This document shows, one piece after another, positions 55,881 through 64,000 of a stretch of 64,000 nt of DNA. The notes beneath the pieces are model-generated. The model was not told where the DNA came from. It saw nothing but the letters and a program-made list of their open reading frames with translations, and made no database searches. The translations under genes were made by a program, and so were the position numbers. Source of the DNA: an uncultured Alphaproteobacteria bacterium (GTDB taxonomy: Bacteria > Pseudomonadota > Alphaproteobacteria > HIMB59). Numbering within the stretch: position 1 is the stretch's first letter; every line of letters begins with the position of its first letter. Where the stretch lies: the NCBI GenBank assembly GCA_902610175.1, contig CACLUR010000006.1:1-64000 (forward strand), read 5' to 3'.

Positions 55881-56770
55881 TATTTTTTAAATTTTTCTTT
55901 TAAAAGGTCATATAATTTTTGCGAGTCGTAGCTTAAATCTCTTCCAGATCTCTTTATTAATCCAATCGTCCTAGTTACAGAGGGATCAATCAGAGGCCTA
56001 TATGACAGAGAAGAATAATCCTTTGAAATAGCTAATTTTGGGGCAAGGGTAATTCCAAGACCTTGCTCAACCATATTTAATGCAGTTGGTATGTGCCTTA
56101 CTTCATACGCCCAATCGATATCTTCTTCTTGGAGCGCAAGTGCATTCTCAATATAAATTCTACTCCCAGAACCTTTCCATATTGAAATAAAATTCCTACC
56201 TTTAATTTCAGATATCTTTATTTTTCTTTTTTTCTCTAACTTGTCTCCTTTTGGAAATACAACAACGTAATCTTCTACAAATAAATTTTCGAAGCTAATT
56301 CCAGGTTCTTGTTTACCAGTAAAATTAATACCAAAATCACATTCTCCTCCCAAAACACTATCAACAACATTATTAGATGACCTTTCAATGATTTGAACTT
56401 TACACCTTGGTTCAATTTCTTTGAATTGTTTGAGTGATGAAAATAAAATATTTCTTAGCGCCGAATGAACCACCCCAATTTTAATTATTGAGGGAAAACT
56501 ATATTTTTCATTTAGAGTTTTTGTTGCTGTTTTGACTGCCTCTATTATTCCTCTTGCTCGATCATAAAAATTTCTCCCAGAATATGAAAGTTGAACTTTT
56601 CTAGTGGTCCTATCAAATAGAGTAGTTCCTAATTCGTGTTCTAACTTTTGAATTCTTCTTGAAAGAGCGGGTTGAGATAAATTTAAATTATTTGCAGCTT
56701 TAGCAAAAGAGTTAGTCTCAGTTAATTCAATAAATGCTTCAATATCACCAATTTCAATATTAATGCGCAT
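55880..56770 (-). CDS. LysR-family transcriptional regulator
   Basis: 296 aa. N-terminal winged HTH (EAFIELTETNSFAKAANNLN then SQPALSRRIQKLEHELGTTLFDR, residues about 9-57) and a periplasmic-binding-like effector domain (IKIGVVHSALRNILFSSLKQF onward). It follows glpK by 24 bases in the same direction and is probably in the glpD-glpK transcript. Most bacterial glp genes use GlpR (DeoR family), so a LysR partner is unusual. Effector unknown. Confidence 0.92.
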   Translation of the reverse strand: MRINIEIGDIEAFIELTETNSFAKAANNLNLSQPALSRRIQKLEHELGTTLFDRTTRKVQLSYSGRNFYDRARGIIEAVKTATKTLNEKYSFPSIIKIGVVHSALRNILFSSLKQFKEIEPRCKVQIIERSSNNVVDSVLGGECDFGINFTGKQEPGISFENLFVEDYVVVFPKGDKLEKKRKIKISEIKGRNFISIWKGSGSRIYIENALALQEEDIDWAYEVRHIPTALNMVEQGLGITLAPKLAISKDYSSLSYRPLIDPSVTRTIGLIKRSGRDLSYDSQKLYDLLKEKFKK

Positions 56771-56794
56771 ATAACATAAATATCAAAAATTTTT

Positions 56795-58288
56795 TTATTT
56801 GCTATTCTTTTTTGTTGTTGTTTTCTTTACAGCTTTTAGCCACCCTTCGTAAAGATATTTAACCTCTTTCTTGTGAAGTTTTGGTTTAAATATTTTATCA
56901 CTTTGCCATTTTTTAGAGATTTCCTCAGTATTTTTAATAAATCCTGAAGAAAGTCCAGCAAGATAGGCTGCTCCCAATGAAGTTGTTTCTGTTACTTTTG
57001 GTCTATCACAATTTAAAATTAAAATATTTGACAAAAATTGCAGGAAATCTTCATTTGCTACCATTCCACCATCGACTTTAAGTTGTTTAATGGGAACACC
57101 ACTATCTTTCTGCATGGCAATGACCAAATCTTTAGTTTGGTATGCAACACTATCTATAGCGGCTTTGACAAACTCTGCTATTCCAGTATTTCTTGTCATT
57201 CCAAAAATTGCACCTCTGGCTTCCCCATCCCAATAAGGAGCCCCTAACCCAACAAAAGCGGGAACAAAGTAAATTTTTTGACTTTGATCACTCTTTGAAT
57301 AAAAAATCTCTGTTTCTTGTGCTGTTTTGATAACTTTAAGTGAGTCTCTTAACCACTGAACAGCAGCCCCAGCAATGAAGATAGAACCTTCTAATGCATA
57401 AGTGGTCTCATTATTGATTTTATATGCAATGGTCGTAAGCAAATTATTTTTTGATATTTTAAGTTTTTGTCCAATATTCATGATCATAAAACAACCAGTC
57501 CCATATGTAGACTTAATAGATCCAGGTTTAAAACAGGCCTGTCCGATTGTTGCTGCTTGTTGGTCACCAGCCATACCTCCTATTTTGATTTTATCTCCAA
57601 AAAGAGTTGTGTACCCAAAATCATCTGCACTATCTTTTACATCGGGAAGAATTTTATAAGGGATATTAAAAATTTTTAGTAATTCCTTTGACCAACAGTT
57701 TTTTTTGATGTCATATAACATAGTTCTTGAAGCATTAGTAGCCTCAGTAAAAAAAGACCTTCCCTCTGTTAACTTCCACAGAAGCCAAGTATCAATTGTC
57801 CCAAATAAAAGTCTATCCTCTTTTAACAGTTTTTTTGATGACTCTATATTGTCAAGTATCCATTTTATTTTAGTTGCTGAAAAATATGCATCAATTACAA
57901 GTCCAGTAATTTTTTGTATTTTTTTTGCAAACCCTTTCCTAGTTAAATCTTTGCAATAATTTACTGTTCTTCTATCTTGCCAAACAATAGCTTTGTAAAT
58001 AGGCTTACCTGTTTGTTTGTCCCAAATGACTACAGTTTCTCTTTGATTAGTTATTCCTATACCTAATATTTGGCTGGATTTAACTTTTGCTTTTTTAATT
58101 GCATTTTGTGTTGTTTGTAAAACAGTATTAAATATCTCTTGAGGGTCGTGTTCTACACACCCATCTTTTGGAAAGTATTGTTTAAATTCCAATTGATCAC
58201 TAGAAACAATTTCAAAATTGTCATTAAAAATAATCGAACGTGTAGAAGTTGTTCCTTGATCAATTGATAAAATAAATTTTTGCACCAA
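56795..58288 (-). CDS. glpK: Glycerol kinase
   Basis: 497 aa. FGGY kinase: FILSIDQGTTSTRSIIF, WQDRRTVNYC, TYGTGCFMIMN, GMTRNTGIAEFVKAAIDS and LKVDGGMVANEDFLQ with LGAAYLAGLSSG. It makes sn-glycerol 3-phosphate from glycerol and ATP. It lies between glpD and the lysR gene. GlpF is not in the window. Confidence 0.97.
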   Translation of the reverse strand: MVQKFILSIDQGTTSTRSIIFNDNFEIVSSDQLEFKQYFPKDGCVEHDPQEIFNTVLQTTQNAIKKAKVKSSQILGIGITNQRETVVIWDKQTGKPIYKAIVWQDRRTVNYCKDLTRKGFAKKIQKITGLVIDAYFSATKIKWILDNIESSKKLLKEDRLLFGTIDTWLLWKLTEGRSFFTEATNASRTMLYDIKKNCWSKELLKIFNIPYKILPDVKDSADDFGYTTLFGDKIKIGGMAGDQQAATIGQACFKPGSIKSTYGTGCFMIMNIGQKLKISKNNLLTTIAYKINNETTYALEGSIFIAGAAVQWLRDSLKVIKTAQETEIFYSKSDQSQKIYFVPAFVGLGAPYWDGEARGAIFGMTRNTGIAEFVKAAIDSVAYQTKDLVIAMQKDSGVPIKQLKVDGGMVANEDFLQFLSNILILNCDRPKVTETTSLGAAYLAGLSSGFIKNTEEISKKWQSDKIFKPKLHKKEVKYLYEGWLKAVKKTTTKKNSK

Positions 58289-58306
58289 TTTATAATATCA
58301 TAAGAA

Positions 58307-59740
58307 CTAAAGGTGTCTTTTTAAAATAATTTCTAATTTATCCCTCGCCTCTTTAGGAAAATTAATTCCAAGTTTTGTTCTCCTAAATAAAATATCTTCA
58401 GAAGTTCGAGCCATTTCCTCTTTAATAAGATATTTTACTTCAAATTCATAAAAATCCTCAAAAATCAGATCTCCACCTGCGTTAAATTCATTATAATATT
58501 CATTTAGTTTTGATACTTTAGCTCCATATGTTTCGATAAGTCGCTTAAATACTTTTTTAGGGATATTTTCGCTATTAACATTTATATCAGTTGCACCTGG
58601 TAAAACTTCATTTGATGTCCATGTTTTATTTGAAACTACTATGTACTTGCTTAACTTTTTCAAAACCTGTTCTGAAAGCTTTCTATAGGTTGTAAGTTTT
58701 CCTCCAAAAACTGTCAAAATTGGAGCTCCACCTCTATCGTCAATTTCAAATGCATAGTCTCTTGATACCTTAGATGCTTTCTGACTATTGTCTTCAATTA
58801 ACGGCCTTACGCCTGAATAAGTCCACACAATATCATTATCGACAATTTCTTTTTTTATAAAGGAATTGACTGAGTTAATTAAATAGGTTTTTTCTTCATA
58901 CGTAATTTTGGGATTTTCAAAATCATCAACTTCATGATCAGTAGTACCTATTAAAGTATATTTTTTTTTAAATGGTATCATAAAAATTATACGCTTATCA
59001 TTTAATTGGAGTATGTATGCTTGATCGCCATCATATATTTTTTTGACCACTAAATGGCTTCCTTGAACAAGTCTTAATTTTTTTTTGGATTTTATTCCAA
59101 AAACATTATTTAAAACCGATATAACAAAAGGCCCAGTTGCATTAACAACAGCTTTTGCTTTTAAAACTTCACCATTGTCTAAAAAAATTGACCAATTATC
59201 CTCATCTCTGACCGTCTTGATAATATTTGTGTTAGTGTAGACTTTTGCACCTCTATTAATAGCATCTTCTGCGTTAAGTAGAGCTAGTCGGGAGTCATCA
59301 ACAAATAAATCAGAATAAACATAACCACTTTTAAAATTCTCTTTTATTGGGTTCTCTTTGAAAGTTTCATGCAAAGAAATACATTTTGAATTTTCAAAAG
59401 TTGATTTGCCACTCAATCTATCATATAAAAATAATCCAATTCTTATAATCCAGCTTGGCCTTAAACTTGGAACATGAGGTAAAACAAATTTTACAGGTTT
59501 TGTAATATGAGGGGCAATTTTTTTTATCACATCTCTTTCTATAAGAGACTCTCTTACTAGTCTAAAATCGTAATTTTCTAAATATCTTATACCTCCATGA
59601 ATTAATTTTGTTGACCATGAAGAAGTTTGGGAAGCAATATCACCTTTTTCAATTAAACAAGTATTTAAACCTCTTCCTGCAGCATCTCTTGCTATTCCAA
59701 CACCGTTAATACCACCACCAATTATTATAACATCATACAT
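58307..59740 (-). CDS. glpD: Aerobic glycerol-3-phosphate dehydrogenase
   Basis: 477 aa. FAD motif VIIGGGINGVGIARDAAGRGL (start), SSWSTKLIHGGIRYLENYDFRLVRESL and FGGKLTTYRKLSEQVL. It oxidises glycerol 3-phosphate to DHAP at the inner face of the membrane, passing electrons to quinone. First gene of glpD-glpK-lysR. It is divergent from gpsA, the NAD(P)-linked enzyme that does the reverse reaction. Confidence 0.97.
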   Translation of the reverse strand: MYDVIIIGGGINGVGIARDAAGRGLNTCLIEKGDIASQTSSWSTKLIHGGIRYLENYDFRLVRESLIERDVIKKIAPHITKPVKFVLPHVPSLRPSWIIRIGLFLYDRLSGKSTFENSKCISLHETFKENPIKENFKSGYVYSDLFVDDSRLALLNAEDAINRGAKVYTNTNIIKTVRDEDNWSIFLDNGEVLKAKAVVNATGPFVISVLNNVFGIKSKKKLRLVQGSHLVVKKIYDGDQAYILQLNDKRIIFMIPFKKKYTLIGTTDHEVDDFENPKITYEEKTYLINSVNSFIKKEIVDNDIVWTYSGVRPLIEDNSQKASKVSRDYAFEIDDRGGAPILTVFGGKLTTYRKLSEQVLKKLSKYIVVSNKTWTSNEVLPGATDINVNSENIPKKVFKRLIETYGAKVSKLNEYYNEFNAGGDLIFEDFYEFEVKYLIKEEMARTSEDILFRRTKLGINFPKEARDKLEIILKRHL

Positions 59741-59891
59741 TTCAAATGAAGTTCATACAAAAAATCAAAAAATGTAAAGCAGGAGTAATTTTTTTTTCTA
59801 TTTTTTTGAATGGTTTTTATAAGTTTAATATTGACTTACCTAAAAAAATTGTTCTTTCTAATTCAATACATAATATTAAATTATTTTAAAA

Positions 59892-60857
59892 GTGCATAAA
59901 AAAATTTTAGTAGTCGGTGCAGGTGCTTGGGGTACAGCTATTGCTAATGTACTATCAAAGAAAAATAATAATGTTTATCTTTGGGCAAGAGATCCTAAAT
60001 TATCCAATCAAATAAATAAAAGCAAAATTAATAAAAAATATTATAAAAATTTTAAATTATCTAGAAAACTGAAATCAACATTGGGTAATTTTAATGCTAA
60101 AGAATATCATTATATTTTCTATGTCTTACCTGCTACTGCTTTTGATAATTTTTGTGACGATTATTTAAAAAATCAAAAAATTAATGAATTAATAATATGC
60201 TCAAAAGGTATCAGTAAGAATGGTGATTTCATCTCAAATCTGATAATAAAAAAACTAAATGTAAAAAATTATCATTTTTTATCTGGACCTAGTTTTGCAG
60301 ATGAGGTTTTATACGGTAAACCCACAGCCTTAAGCTTATCAAGTAATAAAATTAATAAAAATATTGGTAATATCTTTAAAGATACAAATATAAGAATTTA
60401 TTATTCAGAAGGTTATAAGACACTTGAATTTTTAGGCATCCTTAAAAATATTTATGCGATTGGTGCTGGAGTCATTGATGCAACATCATTAGGTCAAAAT
60501 GCAAGAGCTGCGTATATAACAAGATGCATTGTTGAGATTAAAAGTATGTTAAAGAGTTTAAATCTAAATACTAATATGATTTACAGTCTTGGAGGCATAG
60601 GAGATTTAATACTTTCATGTAGCTCAAATAAATCGAGGAACTATAACTTTGGGTTTTGTTTTGAAAAAAAAAACAAATATAAAACACTAAATCGTAAGAC
60701 TATTGAGGGAATTAATAGCTGTCTTAACATTAAAAATAATAAAAAAATTAATATCAATAAGTTTCCAATTATAAATTCTGTTATTAAAATAATTAATGGA
60801 AGTCCACCGAAAAAAGAAATTAAGATATTACTTAATAGAAAATTTAAAATCGAGTGA
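59892..60857 (+). CDS. gpsA: NAD(P)H-dependent glycerol-3-phosphate dehydrogenase
   Basis: 321 aa, GTG start. ILVVGAGAWGTAIANVLSKK (residues 4-23), LSGPSFADEVLYGKPTALSL, LEFLGILKNIYAIGAGVIDA (catalytic Lys in LKN) and the substrate-binding GGIGDLILSCSSNKSRNYNFG. It makes glycerol 3-phosphate from DHAP for lipid synthesis. The protein is unusually rich in Lys/Asn/Ile, like other AT-rich genes here. Confidence 0.96.
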   Translation: MHKKILVVGAGAWGTAIANVLSKKNNNVYLWARDPKLSNQINKSKINKKYYKNFKLSRKLKSTLGNFNAKEYHYIFYVLPATAFDNFCDDYLKNQKINELIICSKGISKNGDFISNLIIKKLNVKNYHFLSGPSFADEVLYGKPTALSLSSNKINKNIGNIFKDTNIRIYYSEGYKTLEFLGILKNIYAIGAGVIDATSLGQNARAAYITRCIVEIKSMLKSLNLNTNMIYSLGGIGDLILSCSSNKSRNYNFGFCFEKKNKYKTLNRKTIEGINSCLNIKNNKKININKFPIINSVIKIINGSPPKKEIKILLNRKFKIE

Positions 60858-61256
60858 TTAACGATAAACTCTTTTTAAATTCAGTCCAATTTTTTTGAAT
60901 TTTTTTTTAAAACTATAAAATTCTTTATTATGTTTTGCTGAATTTTGTTTTAGGACTAATTTTTGATAATAATGAACCATTTCATGTCCAAGTATTTCAA
61001 CAAATTCTTGAAAATTTCTAAATCTATTATGAAGAATTATTTTATAACAGTTTTTTGAAGCATACGGGTTGAATTCAAATAAACCCAGTGCGCCGCTCAT
61101 TCTTTTTATTGAGATAAAGGGCTTTTTTAAACGATTATTAAAAATTTCTCTATTTAAGATTCTATAAACATCAGAGATTTTATTTGCTCTAAGTTTAAAT
61201 TCTCTTTCATTGCCATAATGATTAATGAGCGTAGCTAAACTTTTTGTTCTAGGCAT
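60858..61256 (-). CDS. SprT-like zinc metallopeptidase
   Basis: 132 aa with the HExxH zinc motif HEMVH at residues 91-95 (LGHEMVHYYQ). Residues 40-70 carry SprT-like features (NNRLKKPFISIKRM, ALGLFEFNP). The usual C-terminal zinc ribbon of the family is absent. Role unclear; eukaryotic relatives (Spartan) cut DNA-protein crosslinks. Directly adjoins gpsA tail. Confidence 0.8.
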   Translation of the reverse strand: MPRTKSLATLINHYGNEREFKLRANKISDVYRILNREIFNNRLKKPFISIKRMSGALGLFEFNPYASKNCYKIILHNRFRNFQEFVEILGHEMVHYYQKLVLKQNSAKHNKEFYSFKKKFKKIGLNLKRVYR

Positions 61257-61304
61257 ATATTACAAAAATACAATTATTATTTAAAAAAAAAAAATCAAGA
61301 AAAT

Positions 61305-61532
61305 TTAATTTGGATTTTTTAATAAATGCTCGATGTAAGAAGTTATTTCATCAAACTTGTCATCAGAAATGTCTTTGTAGCTTCTACCAAATTTTTCCTT
61401 GATACTAAGTGCTACATGTGCATATGCATTTCTCCCTTTTGGATGGTATCGAGAGGGTTTTAAAAGAGGTTGAAGCTTATCACCCGTTGATTGAATCTTT
61501 TCCCACAATTTCTTTCTATTTAACTCATTCAA
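61305..61532 (-). CDS. Small soluble protein of unknown family (75 aa), TTG start
   Basis: Frame from a TTG at 61532 reads LNELNRKKLWEKIQS, then GDKLQPLLKPSRYHPKGRNA and KEKFGRSYKDISDDKFDE, helical and charged. A GGAGG ribosome site sits 9 bases before the TTG, and the preceding ORF's stop overlaps as TTGA; a longer frame from 61598 adds 22 residues with no support. Family unknown. Looks like a conserved globular protein by composition. Confidence 0.65.
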   Translation of the reverse strand: MNELNRKKLWEKIQSTGDKLQPLLKPSRYHPKGRNAYAHVALSIKEKFGRSYKDISDDKFDEITSYIEHLLKNPN

Positions 61533-61633
61533 AAAGAAATTCCTCCAGGAAAAAAAGAGTCTATTAAAAGTCTCACAACTGCAAAACCGATTCCACAAAA
61601 GATAATAATTGTTATTAACTGTTTATTTATCAT
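61529..61633 (-). CDS. 34-aa single-helix microprotein
   Basis: MINKQLITIIIFCGIGFAVV then RLLIDSFFPGG: one membrane helix (about residues 6-24). Its TGA overlaps the TTG of the 75-aa gene, whose ribosome site lies inside this ORF, so both are likely made from one message. Not a named family. Divergent from the secreted 126-aa protein by 20 bases. Confidence 0.55.
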   Translation of the reverse strand: MINKQLITIIIFCGIGFAVVRLLIDSFFPGGISF

Positions 61634-61653
61634 GATGTATACAATTAAATGAT

Positions 61654-62034
61654 ATGAAAAACTTTATCATCTTTTTTTCTTTAATGCTTCCTAATTTAGC
61701 ATTCGCTGAAATATTAGAAAAATTCCCTCTTGCTTGTATATGTGACAAAAATATAAATGCATTAAAATATTTTGACTGTAAACAAAAAATTTCTGGAACA
61801 CAACTAGATATAATCAAAAATAAAAAAAATATAATCTTTAGTAGCTTTGATGAAAAAAATTACCAATTATTTAATGAGGATGATCTAAATTTAATTTTTA
61901 ATTACGATACAGAAGATTATATTTCATCAATTTTAATTAAAAAAAATTTAGATCTTATTTTTTCAATATCTTATAAAGAGTATAATAAAAAATGGTCATA
62001 TGATTTGAAGTGTGTTTCTTTAAAAAAAGATTAA
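61654..62034 (+). CDS. Secreted protein of unknown family (126 aa)
   Basis: Signal peptide (residues 1-18, cleaved after AFA). Mature part has three cysteines in the first 30 residues and one near the end (CICDKN, FDCKQK, LKCVSL), with alternating hydrophobic and charged stretches suggesting a small beta sandwich or barrel. Function unknown. Lies 18 bases before the EamA gene. Confidence 0.65.
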   Translation: MKNFIIFFSLMLPNLAFAEILEKFPLACICDKNINALKYFDCKQKISGTQLDIIKNKKNIIFSSFDEKNYQLFNEDDLNLIFNYDTEDYISSILIKKNLDLIFSISYKEYNKKWSYDLKCVSLKKD

Positions 62035-62052
62035 GGTTTAAACTTATCAAAT

Positions 62053-62925
62053 ATGTTAGATAAAAAATTTTTCATCCCTTCAACTGTTTCTTTTATTGGT
62101 TTCTTATTTTTAGTTTCAATGGACTCTGTTATTAAAATTCTAGGAGAAACCTACCCTGTCCTACAATTATTATTTTTAAACGCATTATTCTCCCTAATAC
62201 CATTATTTTTTTTTATATGTAAATATCATGGCTTTCGTTTTTATAAAAATCAAAACTATTCCTTCCAAACTATAAGAGGAATTGTACATACAATTGGATT
62301 TCTTTTTGTTTTAAAAGGTGTCTTGTTACTTCCTCTGTCAGTAGTCTATCCGGTTTTATTTACATCTCCTTTAATGTTACTTGTTATGTCCCATTTTTTT
62401 TTAAGTGATAATATTAATATAATTAGGGTTTTAGCTATTTTAACAGGCTTTTTGGGTGTAGTGATTTCAGCAGAGCCATTCGGTACTAACGAAGTTTCAT
62501 TACTTGGAGTTTTTTTTGTTTTTTTGGGTGCTTTTTGTATTGCTATTACACACCTAATTACTAGAAAATATAACCACTTAACATCATCATATTCAGCAGC
62601 ATTTTTCAGCATGGTAGTTAGTGTTATTATATTTATTTTTTCTATGAAATTTCACTTTGAGATGATGACATTTAGCGATTTGATGGTTTCTTTGCTTGGC
62701 GGTATGTTTGCAGGTATTGGTATTAGTGCAGTAATTTATGGATCTCAAACCCTTCCATCTTCTGTATTTGGTTTAACGAGCTATGTTCAAATAATCTTTG
62801 GCGTTCTTTTAGGCTGGTTCGTTTTTAAACAGTTACCAACATTATATAATTATATAGGGATACTAATAGTCATTTCGGCAGGAATAATGCTCTTTTACTT
62901 TGATAAAAGCTCAAAAAATAGTTAA
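62053..62925 (+). CDS. EamA/DMT-family transporter
   Basis: 290 aa, ten helices in two EamA repeats: FIGFLFLVSMDSVIKIL then PVLFTSPLMLLVMSHFF in the first, and GVFFVFLGAFCIAITHLITRKYN and SYVQIIFGVLLGWFVFKQ in the second. Similar to S-adenosylmethionine/choline-uptake type EamA proteins, but no substrate can be read. It is followed by the metallophosphoesterase with overlap. Confidence 0.9.
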   Translation: MLDKKFFIPSTVSFIGFLFLVSMDSVIKILGETYPVLQLLFLNALFSLIPLFFFICKYHGFRFYKNQNYSFQTIRGIVHTIGFLFVLKGVLLLPLSVVYPVLFTSPLMLLVMSHFFLSDNINIIRVLAILTGFLGVVISAEPFGTNEVSLLGVFFVFLGAFCIAITHLITRKYNHLTSSYSAAFFSMVVSVIIFIFSMKFHFEMMTFSDLMVSLLGGMFAGIGISAVIYGSQTLPSSVFGLTSYVQIIFGVLLGWFVFKQLPTLYNYIGILIVISAGIMLFYFDKSSKNS

Positions 62926-63955
62926 CACATTGATCTCTATTATTATTTTATTTGTATTTTCATATATTATATTTATTTTTCCATTTGATATTTTGTCATC
63001 TTGGTTGGGCAACCAAATATCATTATTGGAAGCTCTTATGAGCACTACTATCGTTTTTGGACTCTGCCTATATTATTTTAAATCAAAAAGTACAAATAAA
63101 ATTATTAAGTTTATTGTTTATGAGGGAATAGGAATTGGGACAGTATCTTTTTTTATTATTTTGCCTCTTTTAATAGTAAATTATTTCCAAATCTTAGTCG
63201 ATTATCATTTAGTACTAATTTTTTTCGTTGTACAAATACCCTTAATTATTTATGGGTATTTAAATTCAAAAAATCTGAAAATTAAGAAAATATATATTAA
63301 CTCAAATCTTATAAAAAAAACAATAAAATTTGTTTTCATTAGTGATGTTCACATAGGCTCAAATCATCCATCTTCATTAAAAAAATTAATTTCAAAAATT
63401 AATTATTTGGATTTCAGTTTTTTAGTTATTGGCGGTGATTTAATCGATAGTAGTTCATTTAAAATTCATGATCTCGAAGAATTTAAAAAAATAAATAAGC
63501 CTATATTTTTTGTTACAGGAAACCATGAATATTACATTAAAAATTATGAAAAACACCTTCAAGATCTTTATAAGGTTGGAATTCAAATTATAGATAATGA
63601 CTCATTATTAATTGATAATTTAAATTTAATTGGACTCTCTGATAATATTTCTAATAAATCAAAAATAGAACATGTTAAGAAATTATCTCGAGATAATTTA
63701 TTCAATCTTTTAATTGTCCATAAACCCTCAATTTGGAGAAATGTAGCTGATAATGCAAATTTAATGCTATCGGGACATACCCATAATGGTCAAATTTTCC
63801 CTTTTAATTTTATTGTAAAACTTCAATTTCCTCAAAATTATGGACTTTACAAAAAAATTAATAATTTTTTATATGTCAGCTCTGGTTCGGCTACTTGGGG
63901 TCCAAAAATTAGAATAGGATCTAATAACGAAATTATACATTTTGAATTAAGATAG
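62900..63955 (+). CDS. Membrane-anchored metallophosphoesterase (YkuE/YaeI-like)
   Basis: 351 aa with four N-terminal helices (to about residue 120) and a calcineurin-like domain: FISDVHIG, GGDLIDSS, GNHEYY, HKPS and SGHTHNGQI supply the metal ligands. Relatives act on lipid phosphates such as UDP-2,3-diacylglucosamine. The start is a TTG inside the previous gene (26-nt overlap); another TTG at 62930 just after its stop would shorten it by ten residues. Nothing codes after it before the window edge. Confidence 0.9.
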   Translation: MIKAQKIVNTLISIIILFVFSYIIFIFPFDILSSWLGNQISLLEALMSTTIVFGLCLYYFKSKSTNKIIKFIVYEGIGIGTVSFFIILPLLIVNYFQILVDYHLVLIFFVVQIPLIIYGYLNSKNLKIKKIYINSNLIKKTIKFVFISDVHIGSNHPSSLKKLISKINYLDFSFLVIGGDLIDSSSFKIHDLEEFKKINKPIFFVTGNHEYYIKNYEKHLQDLYKVGIQIIDNDSLLIDNLNLIGLSDNISNKSKIEHVKKLSRDNLFNLLIVHKPSIWRNVADNANLMLSGHTHNGQIFPFNFIVKLQFPQNYGLYKKINNFLYVSSGSATWGPKIRIGSNNEIIHFELR

Positions 63956-64000
63956 TAGCAATTTCCTTATTGGATAATCTTTAACATTATGTATGCTTTT

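Noticed and set aside
59741-59891. Hidden gene or riboswitch in the glpD-gpsA spacer
   Set aside because: Only AT-rich promoter-like sequence (a TTGACT and TAATAT) is visible; no stable stem or coding frame of note.

Overview
The window reads as a contiguous piece of a small, AT-rich (A/T clearly dominant throughout), tightly packed chromosome of a free-living alphaproteobacterium, probably a streamlined marine lineage of the SAR11-like/HIMB59/AEGEAN-169 kind. The class call rests on gcrA, a FYDLN-type zinc-ribbon protein, the dapF-mtaB-ftsY-yciB and ffh-rpsP-rimM-trmD-rplS-leuCDB-asd gene orders, ccmABCDEF (system I) heme export, and an mdh/sdh/suc cluster. The exact lineage is not determined. 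I see no insertion sequence, prophage, CRISPR array, plasmid gene or replication origin. Genes are mostly separated by a few bases or overlap as ATGA, TAATG or TGATG, and GTG/TTG starts are common.

Layout. 1-4191 (-): cytochrome c maturation genes ccmA to ccmF, ccmF running off the left edge. 4195-9889: a lysine-rich histone-H1-like repeat protein, then a SUV3-type helicase, a TerB-like protein, fdxA and carD in one operon, a zinc-ribbon protein, rpmF and recX. 9934-12748: tRNA-Arg(CCT), a secreted pectin-acetylesterase/Notum-like hydrolase, gcrA and pgk. 12735-16109 (-): dapF-mtaB-ftsY-yciB. 16201-24262 (+): SRP/ribosome/tRNA modification operon running into leucine biosynthesis and asd. 24240-28683: pdxY, sodB, a small heat-shock protein with an apparent RpoH promoter and thermometer-like leader, a quinone oxidoreductase, and a class III aminotransferase preceded by two tiny membrane ORFs. 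29042-37142: envelope/glycan region with GT-C-like membrane proteins, a tandem PAP2 protein, GT2, a polysaccharide-lyase-like protein, tRNA-Arg(TCG) and small proteins. 37170-41601: ybgC, acetoacetyl-CoA synthetase, thiolase and an EamA exporter. 41635-44822: a TRAP transporter. 45009-55826: sdhCDAB-mdh-sucAB facing acnA. 55880-60857: lysR-glpK-glpD (-) and gpsA (+). 60858-63955: SprT, a pair of coupled small proteins, a secreted unknown, a second EamA protein and a metallophosphoesterase.

How it fits together. The right half is a central carbon block: a TRAP system of the keto-acid/monocarboxylate type, acetoacetate activation and thiolysis to acetyl-CoA, most of the lower TCA cycle, and glycerol/glycerol-3-phosphate interconversion. 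The left half is information processing and electron-transfer assembly. Signals the gene list does not explain include a heat-shock leader, terminator-shaped hairpins abutting start codons (ccmA, ffh), a hairpin covering the rplS ribosome site, related inverted repeats at sdhC and acnA, microproteins coupled to downstream genes, acidic tails on ribosomal proteins, and a SucB without an E3-binding domain.
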